From contig CM026432.1 in the NCBI GenBank assembly GCA_014871385.1, positions 7,432,825 through 7,496,824 of the forward strand: DNA of 64,000 bases. The letters are read 5' to 3'. Shown piece after piece: positions 35,850 to 46,074 of this stretch. The position numbers and the translations under genes are program-made. Origin of the DNA: Ceratodon purpureus (Eukaryota; Streptophyta; Bryopsida; Pseudoditrichales; Ditrichaceae). The number at the start of each line of letters is the position of its first letter. The stretch's first letter is position 1. The notes beneath the pieces are model-generated. The model worked only from the letters and a program-made list of their open reading frames with translations, was not told where the DNA came from and ran no database searches.

Positions 35850-37110
35850 AGGTTCGCCCTCTTTGGTGGTCACGTCCACTTCCCGATCAATTGTTGTCGC
35901 GTGCCAGGCAAGGTAATAGTCTCTACAGTTATCTGGTCATGTGGAACGTGTCACTTCATTCCCCTTCCACTGGGTTACAAAACAGTTCCGCTTGTTTTCC
36001 ACTTGTTCTTCCTTGGAGTTAGATGGGTGAGCACTTCCACTAACAGAGGACGGCCTTGTTACTGAAGCCGCAATGAACACTGTCCTCACTCGCGCTCACT
36101 TGTCCACCACTTCCGCTTTACTTTGTCTGCCTTGAACCTACAGTACTAATGACGTCATTGTCGTTACACTTTCCTGAACTGTTGAAGTCCTTTGCTGTCA
36201 CTAACACTTGATCTCCCTTTCTTTTCAGTTTGGACGAATTCAGTATGGTGGCCCCAGTGTTCACCCGTGGGATTCCGCTTACATCAATGGATGAGCACTT
36301 CCACTAACAGAGGACGGCCTTGTTACTGAAGCCGCAATGAACACTGTCCTCACTCGCGCTCACTTATGCACCACTTCCGCTTTACTTTGTCTGCCTTGAA
36401 CCTACAGTACTAATGACGTCACTGTCGTTACACTTTCCTGAACTGTTGAAGTCCTTTGCTGTCACTAACACTTGATCTCCCTTTCTTTTCAGTTTTCACG
36501 AATTCAGTATGGTGGCCCCAGTGTTCACCCGTGGGATTCCGCTTACATCAATGGGTGAGTGCTTTCACGTACAGGGGATGGCCTTGTAAGCATCTTCCGC
36601 AATGAACATTGTCCTCATCCGCGCTCAATTATGCACCACTTCCGCTTTACTTTGTCTTCGTGGAACCTACAGTACTTACTACTAATGATGTCATTGCCAT
36701 GACACTTTCCTGTACTGTTGTAGTCCTTTGCTTTCGATGACACTTGATCTCCCTTTCATTTCAGTTTTCTGCAGGTCACTTCATTGCAGATTTCGACGGC
36801 AGGTTAACAGGGCTCCTGGTTCTTGCTGGGATGGGCGTAAGAAAACGTCAGCTAAACATGGTGAGTGCTAGGCATTCATTTCCAGTCCGAACTTGTAACC
36901 GTAAGGATAGCTTCTTTGCTGATTGACATGATGGATTCCGGTTTTGTCTTGCCTCATCCGCAATAACACTTGATTTGAATCATAGTGAGAAGATTGACGT
37001 TGTGCATCATAACATTTCAGGTAACTTATCCTCCTCGATCAAAGGCAACACCACCAGCTGTGACAGTGCTTGTCGGGCCAAAGTGGCTGCCATGGCCATT
37101 TTCTGAAACC
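35850..37110 (+). other. Exon chain of an unrecognised gene, with a duplicated exon
   Basis: Putative exons with splice signals: FALFGGHVHFPINCCRVPGK (about 35853-35913, donor GTAATA), RIQYGGPSVHPWDSAYIN (36229-36290 and 36493-36553), GHFIADFDGRLTGLLVLAGM followed by GVRKRQLNM (about 36767-36858, donor GTGAGT), and VTYPPRSKATPPAVTVLVG (from 37021). The blocks read like pieces of one protein but I do not recognise the family, and no start or stop is fixed. It may be another captured gene segment. Confidence 0.35.
36028..36780 (+). repeat. Tandem 264-bp exon-plus-intron repeat, two full units and a partial third
   Basis: Units start at TGAGCAC (36028), TGAGCAC (36292) and TGAGTGC (36556). The first two are nearly identical, including the exon encoding RIQYGGPSVHPWDSAYIN. 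The third has diverged and has lost that exon. In unit 1 the donor after the exon is GGATGAGC instead of GGGTGAGC, so the GT is lost; unit 2 keeps GGGTGAGT. Confidence 0.8.
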
Positions 37111-39475
37111 GATTCCACTCCTGTTTTGGCGGTCTGTGTCTCTTCATCCTCTACCACCATGAGGCATTATGTTGTACTCTGTATTGCAATGCGCGCCTCA
37201 ACCTCTGTCAATGTCTTGCTTCGTGATAGATGCCCTCAATGACATTCCGCAGAGGTACGTCCAATGCACTGACCGCTCTCCTCCATTCGGCTATTGCCAT
37301 CAACTAGCTAGGATCCCTTCCAGTGATGATCATAATAAGCACGGGCTTCTGTTTCAGAATGCTGTTTAGATGCCCCCTATTGATGCAGTCACGGCTCAAG
37401 GTTTTTTTTTTTTTTTTTCGCAGAGCTTGTAAATGCTAGGGTAGTAGTCTGGATATGGATAGCACTCACAGTCCCCGTTTTCTCGTAAAACTCCCTTGCT
37501 TCGCTGAAATTCTCGCAGACTCTTACCGTTGCCTTGGTATCTCCCCCCCCCCTCCCCCCCCCACCGTCACAGTTGTCCCCCCCCCCCCCCCCCCCCACAA
37601 CCTCCAAATTTATTTTCTATTTTGAATAGTGCACACCCTCTCCAGTTCTACATCGTCCTTGCTTTTTCGACTCTGCGTTTTTTTCTTTTCCAAGTCCACG
37701 CGACTTGTACACCCCCTTGATGCCTCGACTGCATTGTTAGGTATGTGCAAGTCTCGTGATCTGAGGAAGATGGCCTCACTGAGATTGTGTCCTGACATCC
37801 CCATAGCCTATCTCATTAAACCCTAGTCCGGGTCTGATTTGCTATCGCGTGCTACAGGGAGATACGATATCGCTAGTGGTAGCCACGTGGATCGTTGCAT
37901 TATCAGTAAGGGAAGTTCCTCTCAACAAGCGTGTGCTTCACGTTTGTTTACATCAGGGTGAGAAATATTAGTTTCAGACGTTGCTAAGTCGAAGTACTCT
38001 ATCTAATATCACTCACCGAACTTTGCAGGCCGGGATGAAGTCTTTGCGGTACTCATTGATTCAGGAGTATTGGTTTGCAAAACCGGCGCAGTGGTAAGTT
38101 TGTCGACTTTTGCATGTACGTCGTTATTTCCGCATTTATGTCCCTGATTTGATACTGTTCTTATATTCCCGTGTCTGGCAGCTGGTTTGTCGACCAACAT
38201 CACACAACTAGGAGAAGATGCACAAGTTCTTCCATGGAGAATACGGGCTCCGAGTACTTGTCTCAGATGGTTAACATCCCTGTCATATGTTCCTGGTTTT
38301 CTAGAATCCTCATTGCACGGCATGTCACAGTTGTTTAGTTCCGTGATTTGCACCGGGTGTGCCCTGTACATCCCTATATGGGAACCATCGGTAGGCATCT
38401 CCTGCGATTAGGCTGCCAGAAGCAATCCACACATACTCTGTAAACCAGCCCAGAACATATGACAAGGTTCCTCACACCCAAGGCTTGAGCCGAGTGGTTA
38501 TTCGTCGCAGATCAATTATAGTGCTAGTGGACACCTCAGTCTCGAATCTTTGCCCCACGAGTCTCCGTGCATGCCGCAAGATGGTCAATATTCCGAATGA
38601 GATAGGCAATGTAGAGTGAGCATTTCTGACGAACGGCAGGGCTGGTTCATTGATGACACTGTTTATTGAATGTCTTTCCACATGAGAGAATGCAGCACTT
38701 CATTTCTGGTCATGAGTCGATGCATGAAACACTGTCCGTCATTTTGATACAACCAAGTATTAGCGCAGTCTCAGTGAAAGACGATTCCAATCTATTTGAC
38801 GAATTACAGGCAACGCTGCGTGATTTCAGTAGACCTATGACGGAATGCTCATTGTTTTTGTGATACGGGCACGTTGCTTGACGGCTGTAATGCAGTAATC
38901 TCACTATTTTTGAGATAATACCATAGACTCATACTCTTGTATACAGAAATCCTTGAATGCAGAATTCTTGTACACCCGCCACAAATATTCCCAATCCACA
39001 AGCAGAGTGCAGTAGTGGTGGACTTCAAGAACTATTGTCATACTTTTAATCTTTATTCACAATTCTTACATGCTTCTGTACATATGCCTTGTTCCTGATT
39101 CCTCTCGCAAGTTACCCATTGGAATGAGAAACCATAAAGCCGAACGTCGTTTTGCTCAGGTCCTGAAATCAAAGGCATCACCTCACGCGAGCAACGACCC
39201 TAAATCCAAAATAGCACACCTTTTACTTCATATTACAAAAACGTGATTACTCCCTAGACATACACATGCACAGTTCTAATGACACTGTTCGTAACCTACT
39301 GGCCCGACCCCTCGCAAACTTAACTGCCGAAATATTTCTATGCAACTACGAACCTTGAACCCACCTCCCGCCTCGAGGCATTCATATGCTGTCCCTTGTC
39401 CAGTGACCGCAGGACGTGGTACTGGATCAAAAATCTCCGCAGAGGGATACCATGGTCGTCTTCCACCTGCAGACC
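37111..39475. other. Spacer with homopolymer tracts
   Basis: No gene is supportable. T-rich (37399-37418) and C-rich tracts (37543-37598, two blocks of C) are present. One short open piece (DEVFAVLIDSG, about 38036-38070) recalls an aspartic-protease motif but has no context. Confidence 0.4.
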
Positions 39476-42400
39476 CTACTCCGCAGCTCCGTCGCGTTTA
39501 CGCTTTGCTAGCTTGCCTCCTCGACCTCGACCCTTCGGCGGTTCAGTGACCACCGCTGGTGCCCTGAATTTCTCATGTAGGCCAAATGCAGCAAGGGGTT
39601 TCATGTTGCAACTCTTCTCTCCCCGCGACACTCCCTGCCCGGTCCGCCCTCGTCCCAAAGGAAGCTTCTTTGCCCCTGTGAGCATCGCACTGTCGCTTGG
39701 AGTGCCCAGACCTACACCGGGCGACGGACACAGCTTGTTCTGCAATGCGGCTTGTCGTCGCGTGCTAGGAGTTCTTGACCCCGTGACGTTGTTGTCCTTC
39801 TTAGCCGGTGACGAACATTCGTCCGCTACCACGGTATCCGATAGGTTTGTATGTTTGCCACCTTCCTCGGGCTCCGTTGCCGGGAGATCTGTCTCCGGAA
39901 CTACGTCGCTGCTCGGGGATGTTGCCCTCTCACCTTCCTCGTCCACAATGGAATCCGCGAGTGCTTCCTCGATTGGACAGTCCTCAGTTCCCACATTCTC
40001 TCCCATCCCACCCTGACTGTCCTGCAAGGTCTCCGGGATCAGCGTATTCGCCTCCTTGCCACCTCCTGCCCCAAGCCTCGCCTGAGTAGACACACATGCT
40101 TGGCTGAGACAGACCTCCTCTACTTCGGGGAGCATAAGGCTGTCGCTGGATGTCTTCCTAGATAGAGAAGGTGGCTCAGAGGCAGTCCCGGATGCAATCT
40201 TCACCGGCGGGGACTGCAACTCCAAACTATCCGGACGTCCCACTATGCCCTCAATTGCTACTCTACCTTTAGCAGACGTCGGCGTTTTCCCACTCGCAGA
40301 TGCAGGCGTCCGTTCCTGCCCCGACGAATGCGTGAGGGCACCCTCCTGCTTCACAAAAACTGGAGTACCCGAAGCTGACCCCACATGAACTGCAAAATTG
40401 ACACAAGCAAGACTTCCAATACTCAGCCTTGTATCTCTTGATTGCATTCCAAGTAGAAGCAGCAAAGGTGAATTTCAAATGAGCGGGATATTCCTAACAA
40501 ACTTCCACTTGGACTGAAAGTGATTGAGTTTAGAAAGTAAGTCATAAAGTCACACAGGGAAAATGCAGTGAGAACAGCGACGTCACAGTGTTTTTGCAGC
40601 AACGTGCTTCCCTGTGCTTTCACTGCACACCGGCTTGTACTGACTCTCCTTGACGTCAGTACATATCCACCAAAGTGTTCAGTAACGGAACTTCCCAACA
40701 ACTGTCCCAGAGGAAGGAAGCACTAAGTACCACAAGTGCTGAAGAAAACCTTAAACAGAAGTGGTGACGGACATTTCAAGTAACCCGTCACTTAATTTTA
40801 AAACCACTGTAGTCAGCATAGTGACAACCCACAGCAGTTATTAGAAACTGAAATGTCTTGACATTGACAACGAAGGAAGAGGTCACTGGCCACACCCTGC
40901 CAGTGAAGTGGCACGATGCGTACAGAAGTGGCCTTCATCAGTAACGCCCCCGGCAACGATCCACATAGTGCCAAACGGAGACACTCCGGCACAGTGAAAA
41001 AACAGCAAAGAACTTGAGAACAGCGCATAAAGCTCCCATCACAGTGTGGATATTTTCCCAATTGCTGTCCAAGGAACAACAGCACAGCCAAATAGCAAAC
41101 GATCCCGGTACAGTACCTCAAAAGGTCAGAGAACGCGAGCCGTGGAGGACGCACAGTGACTCACTGCGAACGCAGTGTCTCAAAGCGAGCTGAGCGTGGC
41201 CTCACGATCTCTAACCTGGATCCACAGGGGGGTACAGCATACGTGACGCAGACTTACGAACATCGAAGTGACATCACAGCATTACTCCCTTCCTGCACTT
41301 ACTTGAAACTGACCCATGACGGTCCAGGTACCGCTTTCGCAACGAAACAGTCAGTGACGACGAAGACACTGGGTAGCCGAGTGATGTGAAAAGACGGAGG
41401 ATCAGAATCAAACCAACCACGACAGTTGAAGAATCAAATAGCACACCTCCGAAGAGATCCCACAATCTGCCGTCGTCACTTTCTTCCTCGCCTGCACCTT
41501 CCTACTCTTCACCCAAATGTTGAGGTGCCCATCCTCGGAAGCAGAGGCACAGAAGGTTCTGATAGATGTGACAACACCGGAACCCTAATCGACGGAAGAT
41601 GAAGCTCACTGTGAACGACCCGCTACTTCCGCTGAGTTTACAGTAACTCGAACTCCTAGCCCGCATCGAACCTCCACTGACATCAAGCTAAGGTAAATAT
41701 TCTCCACGTCCTATTTAAGCGCCCCAAATTTCACTACAGCAGTCCTTGCAGTAGTGATCACAAACGAAGCCGCCATAGAGCTCAGCAGCTAAACCCAAAC
41801 CACGGCCATGGTTGGTTTCAGCCCCCGACCCCTAAACGCTGCTCCAACCTTATGGAACCCTTTCGTCTCGCAGCGAGTTCAGGTGAGGCACAGACAATGC
41901 CGGAAGCTGACGCACTCCGAACAAGAGAACCGACACACCGGAAACATGCACGTGAGTTCAGATGAAGTCTTACAGTTGGTTGATGCGGCAGCTGCAGCAT
42001 CTCCGCCACCAAGACTACCACAACTTATGCGGCCCTCCAACTTCGGCTGGCGAAGTGCCGGTTGCCGCACCTGGATCGCTCCAAAACTATCAAGCCAATC
42101 CGCTGACAATTCACCTTCACAATTTTGACTAGCACACCGTCGTCTGCCGTCACTCAACCAAGCCGCAAGGCAGAAGTGATGGTACGTACAGTCGCATTCT
42201 GTCACAGAGATGTTGTGGCAGCTGAAGCTCATGCCACACACCGGGCAATTTGATATGTAAATGAAATTCTTAGCTTCTCTGGGTGCAACTCTTGGGTTCT
42301 TTAGTGGTAGCGGAGTAGTCCTCATGCCGGAACCTACGGCCATCATCTGGACCTGCTCAGTGAGCCTGCTCACCCAAATCTCTAATCTTGACAAGGCCGC

Positions 42401-44299
42401 ACCTCGTGCACGGATTTCGTTCTCAACCCTTCTCACGTCCGCCAGAATCCCTTCTTGTTCCTGGGCGAGTTGCTCTGTACGTGCGCGCTCCCGGTTCAGG
42501 ATGTGAAGCCGGAACTCCAAGTCCTTGTCAATGATGCGCAACTCCTTTTCCTCATCCCCAACATCTTCTCCACTCAGCAATTCGTCGTGCCCCTCTGAAC
42601 TCACGCCTCCTCTGATAGATTTAAAATGTGCCACCAGACTTTCGCGACGGCTCTTCATGTTGGCGCAACTCAGCTCTTCCTCCCGTAGAGACTTCTGGCG
42701 CTCCTCTAGCGCACCGTCTATCCCCTTGCACCGCTGCTGTAGCTCCTTATGTCGATGCTCCAGTACGTGCCTGCAACGCAATTGCCCCCCAAGCATCCAA
42801 TTAGCACTGCGACAGTAAGTGATCTCATGCTTCGTCATCTGCTACCTGGCAGATCCTACAGAACACTTCACCTAGCTCGACTCCTAACGTCAGTTCTGCG
42901 TTTCTATGTTATGGCTCGGCACAACAATTTACATCCCCCTTTTCATGTCCCGTTCCATGCTTGTCGATGCTAAATGCGCTATTCCCAAGCTCAGTGAGGA
43001 GGTGGGCATCCACTTGCAAAATAAAATAATCCTACACCTGCTATTCCGCACAGGTATAGAAAACAGTAAGGGGACCGAACCAAGAAAGCAACACGACAAT
43101 GACTCATAGGTATTAACATCTCCAGCCCTGTGCACATTTCGAAACATACGGTCACGCATGTGCACATATGCACGCACAAACCTCTGAGTTTAGGGTGAAC
43201 TTACGACAGCATCCTTACCGTGTAATTTCAGGAATCCCTTGCGCTACCTAAGGGGAACACCGCCGGCACCCTAATGTCCACAACTGATAGCTTAAACTGT
43301 AGACCAATTATTTATTTTTATTTACTCAAAACAATGGTGACCATATCTTGCAAACATTTTGTCTAACACCCAAAACCCTCAACATCCGTACCTGTTCCGA
43401 ACATCAAATCCAAGTTCACAACGTGTCCCCCTTCAAGCAGAATTCATCAAGGTCGGTTTAGGCATCTAAGTTCTCCAAAGCCGTAGCATTCACCTCTATG
43501 TCCTGCAAACCCTGATACAGGTGAAGACATCTCGCAAACAACGCATGGACCGTGCTTCCATGCAGACCTGACGTTCCGAACACCAACGAAACAGAGAATA
43601 ATGCGGATGGAAATCACTCACAGCTTGGAACCAATGCCGCCACAGTCGGCCTCGGCAACCCCCAACATCTCAAGCACCGTTGCGGTCTGCTCTTCCGTCC
43701 ACGAGGTCGACTCAGATATCGCTCCACCCTGACGTCGCGCCCCCTGATTTGCATACTGTCCTACGGTGTCACTCGGTGCCGGAACTTGGAGTTCATCCCA
43801 TTTTGTATGCAGAGCCTCCTCCACCCTCCCATCCTTCTGCCATGAAGCATATTGCTTGCGACAGATGTCGTGGGCAAACTTTGCCCAATTGATTTTCGCC
43901 TTCCCCTCCCTCTCCGCCAACCAGCTCCTCAAGAAGAACCTGGCATACTCTTTGTTTGGCGGTGGATGGTTATACACCGTCAAATACAGATTCTGTATGG
44001 CACCGCACTCCTCCTCCGTCAGGACTCGTTTGCCACCAAACGCAGACCACTCCCTCCGATTTTTGGGAAGACTCTTTTCAGGTGGGCATCGCTGATGTGG
44101 TTTGTTGTACACTCAGTCTTGCCGCAGATGCCAGCGTCCTCCACCTGCAACCTCTCTGCGAATTTGCGAAATCCTCCACAGACCACCTACACCTTATATG
44201 CAGTGCTTTGGCGAATTTTATTCTCTCCACGTTTTTCCTGTTGAAATTAGGGTCAAGTTTCGGAAGCGTAGTAGCCAACTCGCGTCTTGCAGAGGCCAT
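39476..44299 (-). pseudogene. Second copy of the three-exon coiled-coil / zinc-ligand gene, frameshifted
   Basis: Exons 44299-43622, 42770-41974 and 40389-39476 correspond to those of the 25150-31078 gene, with the same intron phases and donors (GTGAGT, GTAAGA). Exon 2 keeps the coiled coil (VLEHRHKELQQRCKG) and the zinc cluster (NCPVCGMSFSCHNI, CDCTYHHFCLAAWL, CASQNC). Exon 3 keeps the Ser/Thr/Pro tail and the GKGRGRGGKLAKRKRDG end. Exon 1 is broken twice: the frame is lost after RCRWSVEDF (about 44165), continues as VEDAGICGKTEC in another frame, and shifts again near 44030 before LTEEECG. The net shift is not a multiple of three, so no full protein can be made unless small introns remove these points. 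It belongs to the outer giant element. Confidence 0.8.
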
Positions 44300-45005
44300 C
44301 CAATTGTCACTCTCCGATTACACTCTCGTCTGACTAGCAGACCACTACAACTATCGATTCTATTGCAAACCCTCGTAACCCTACACCCTCACCCGTAATT
44401 CCGCAAACCCTGCAGCCAGACCCTCGTATAGACACACAAAGTGAATCGAAAGTTCACACACAAGGTAATTCACAGGCCGTGTGCTTCGAGACTGCTACAA
44501 CAGACATCGACAAGCAAATCCTGCACATTCTCCCATAGCCTCGCATGCGCCCCACTCTCCAACGCGTCCCCGTGAGTGCAACTCGCTTGATCAGTAAGAA
44601 AAGTAGGTATACAGTGAAGTGTTCATGCAAGCGAAAACGTGAACGGTACCTCCAGCAACCTAGCGCCCACAATTCAACATACGCCCACAATTCAGCATAG
44701 ACCCCCGTCGACATAAATGGTGTTTACAGCTTACCTCTCCTGCGTCAATTCACCTGCCTCGGACACAGTGCGGATTGTGATGAAGCAAAGAAAGTGGCTG
44801 CGTAGCATTCACAGTCCCTCTTCGCCGGCTCCTCCACAATGAAGACCTCTAACTGGAAATCTGTGTCCACCCGTAAACCCTTGCAACAAGTGTCACCCTA
44901 AATCCTACTCACTACCCGGCAGTTGAACAGCCTCCCCACGTTCCCGACCGTTCCCACAGTCCACAAACACACCACTTTGAATCCACTGCAAGTTGGTCAC
45001 ATTTT

Positions 45006-45040
45006 GCACTTTGTGGTCCACTTTACCATGCTCTCCCCCA
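45006..45040 (-). repeat. Degenerate right terminal repeat of the outer giant element
   Basis: The sequence GCACTTTGTGGTCCACTTTA followed by CCATGCTCTCCCCCA corresponds to the 31758-31792 terminus with about four changes. The final CTCTCCCCCA is also the left target duplication of the Mutator-like insertion. Confidence 0.7.
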
Positions 45041-45175
45041 GGGGAAAGTTCGTATGTGAGCGGAGAGCGTAGAGCGGAGAGCGGAGAGCACAGAATGGAG
45101 AGCATAGAATTGACAATTAGCAAAATTTTCAAAAGCAAAGTAGACCCTATAACCGTGGAAAATTACTAAATTAAG
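45041..45175 (+). repeat. Left inverted repeat of the Mutator-like element
   Basis: It contains GTATGTGAGCGGAGAGCG, tandem GGAGAGC units, GAGCACAGAATGG, and further in CCCTATAACCGTGGAAAATT. It pairs, with indels, with 54935-55147. Confidence 0.75.
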
Positions 45176-45177
45176 GC

Positions 45178-45593
45178 TTGATTTTGACTCTTTTTTTAGG
45201 AAAAGAGTATATTACCGTGGAGATCAGGGTTATCTCTGGTAAGAATTTATTACGTTTGTTCTCTAAGATACAAATTAGGGCTGATGTCATGATGACGTCA
45301 TCCATACAATCCTTTAGATTTGGTCCCTTATTGGATCTAGATACGAGTATTCCAGCATCATGTTCTTAGATCACAACATTAAATATTGCATAGAAAAGTA
45401 TAGGAAAAAAAAAATCACAAAAGCTAAAGTTTATGGTTTGAAACCTTCGTGGAATATATCAAAGTTCATGTACAATAATCGAGCTGCGAAAACCAAGATG
45501 TATACCATGTCAGAGTGCTTGTTTTGGTTGAAGAATTCTCGGTCTTTAGATAGGACTATTCGTACCTTTAATGTCAAGGAACGATCTACATAA
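45178..45593 (+). other. Possible small gene or exons, unrecognised
   Basis: Two overlapping open stretches in different frames: TVEIRVISGKNLLRLFSK (about 45215-45268), and 45360-45593 with YGLKPSWNISKFMYNNRAA and SRSLDRTIRTFNVKERST at its end. They could be two exons of a basic protein just inside the left terminus. No family recognised. Confidence 0.3.
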
Positions 45594-45627
45594 ACCATTG
45601 GGACGTCCTTGAAGTTGTATTAGCTCA

Positions 45628-46074
45628 ATGGTTTTTGTAGAACTTAAGCTTGTACTTACTAGGGAGTTGTTTGAAGGTATGGGCGATTCATTTGAGGTCG
45701 TTGCCTGTGAAACAATTTTACAGGATTTGCTTAAGCGGATGGCGGATGGGCCTAACCCCTGGGATCATATAGGTAGTAGTGCAACGCAAGGTTGGACTCC
45801 TCCGACAGTAATCACGTTTGAAGACGTCGAGAACGCTCGTGCTTTGTCAAAGAGGTGGAAGCGTGAGATTGACAGCAGTCCTGAATACGCATGCCTTCGG
45901 CTAGCGAGGTGGGATTACTTTTTGTACTTTTCAGAGAACGGAGAGATTTTAGTCGCCTTCCTCTTCCTCTCTTCAGTGGAGGAGCAGAAGATTGATCCTC
46001 CTATCCTTCGTCTTCGTCTGCACCATCCACGGAGGCTTCGACCACCACCTCACCTCCATCGTGTAGCATCTTGA
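45628..46074 (+). CDS. Hypothetical 148-residue protein
   Basis: An ATG-initiated frame encodes GMGDSFEVVACETILQDLLKR, WTPPTVITFEDVENARALS and RWKREIDSSPEYACLRLARW, which read like ordinary globular protein. The last ~25 residues are Arg/Pro/His-rich because they lie antisense to the last exon of the gene ending at 46001, so the true 3' end may differ (splicing before 46001). No recognised family. Its place next to the left terminus of the Mutator-like element may mean it serves the element. Confidence 0.4.
   Translation: MVFVELKLVLTRELFEGMGDSFEVVACETILQDLLKRMADGPNPWDHIGSSATQGWTPPTVITFEDVENARALSKRWKREIDSSPEYACLRLARWDYFLYFSENGEILVAFLFLSSVEEQKIDPPILRLRLHHPRRLRPPPHLHRVAS

Larger units (their letters stand above)
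1..45040. mobile_element. Outer giant transposon copy, left part outside window, interrupted by the inner copy
   Basis: Removing 1656-31796 joins a transposase 3' end (1-213) to a region ending in a second copy of the three-exon gene and a degenerate copy of the same right terminus (45006-45039, with GTGGTCCACTTTA and a C-rich end). Gene order and orientation (transposase + on the left, coiled-coil gene - on the right) match the inner element. This fits one element nested in another of the same family. The left terminus is not in the window, so the size is unknown. The Mutator-like insertion at 45041 hides the right flank; after its removal the flank would read ATAAG. Confidence 0.6.

Noticed and set aside
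38036-38070. Retroelement aspartic protease motif (LIDSG)
   Set aside because: A few residues only, with no reverse transcriptase, integrase or gag sequence nearby.
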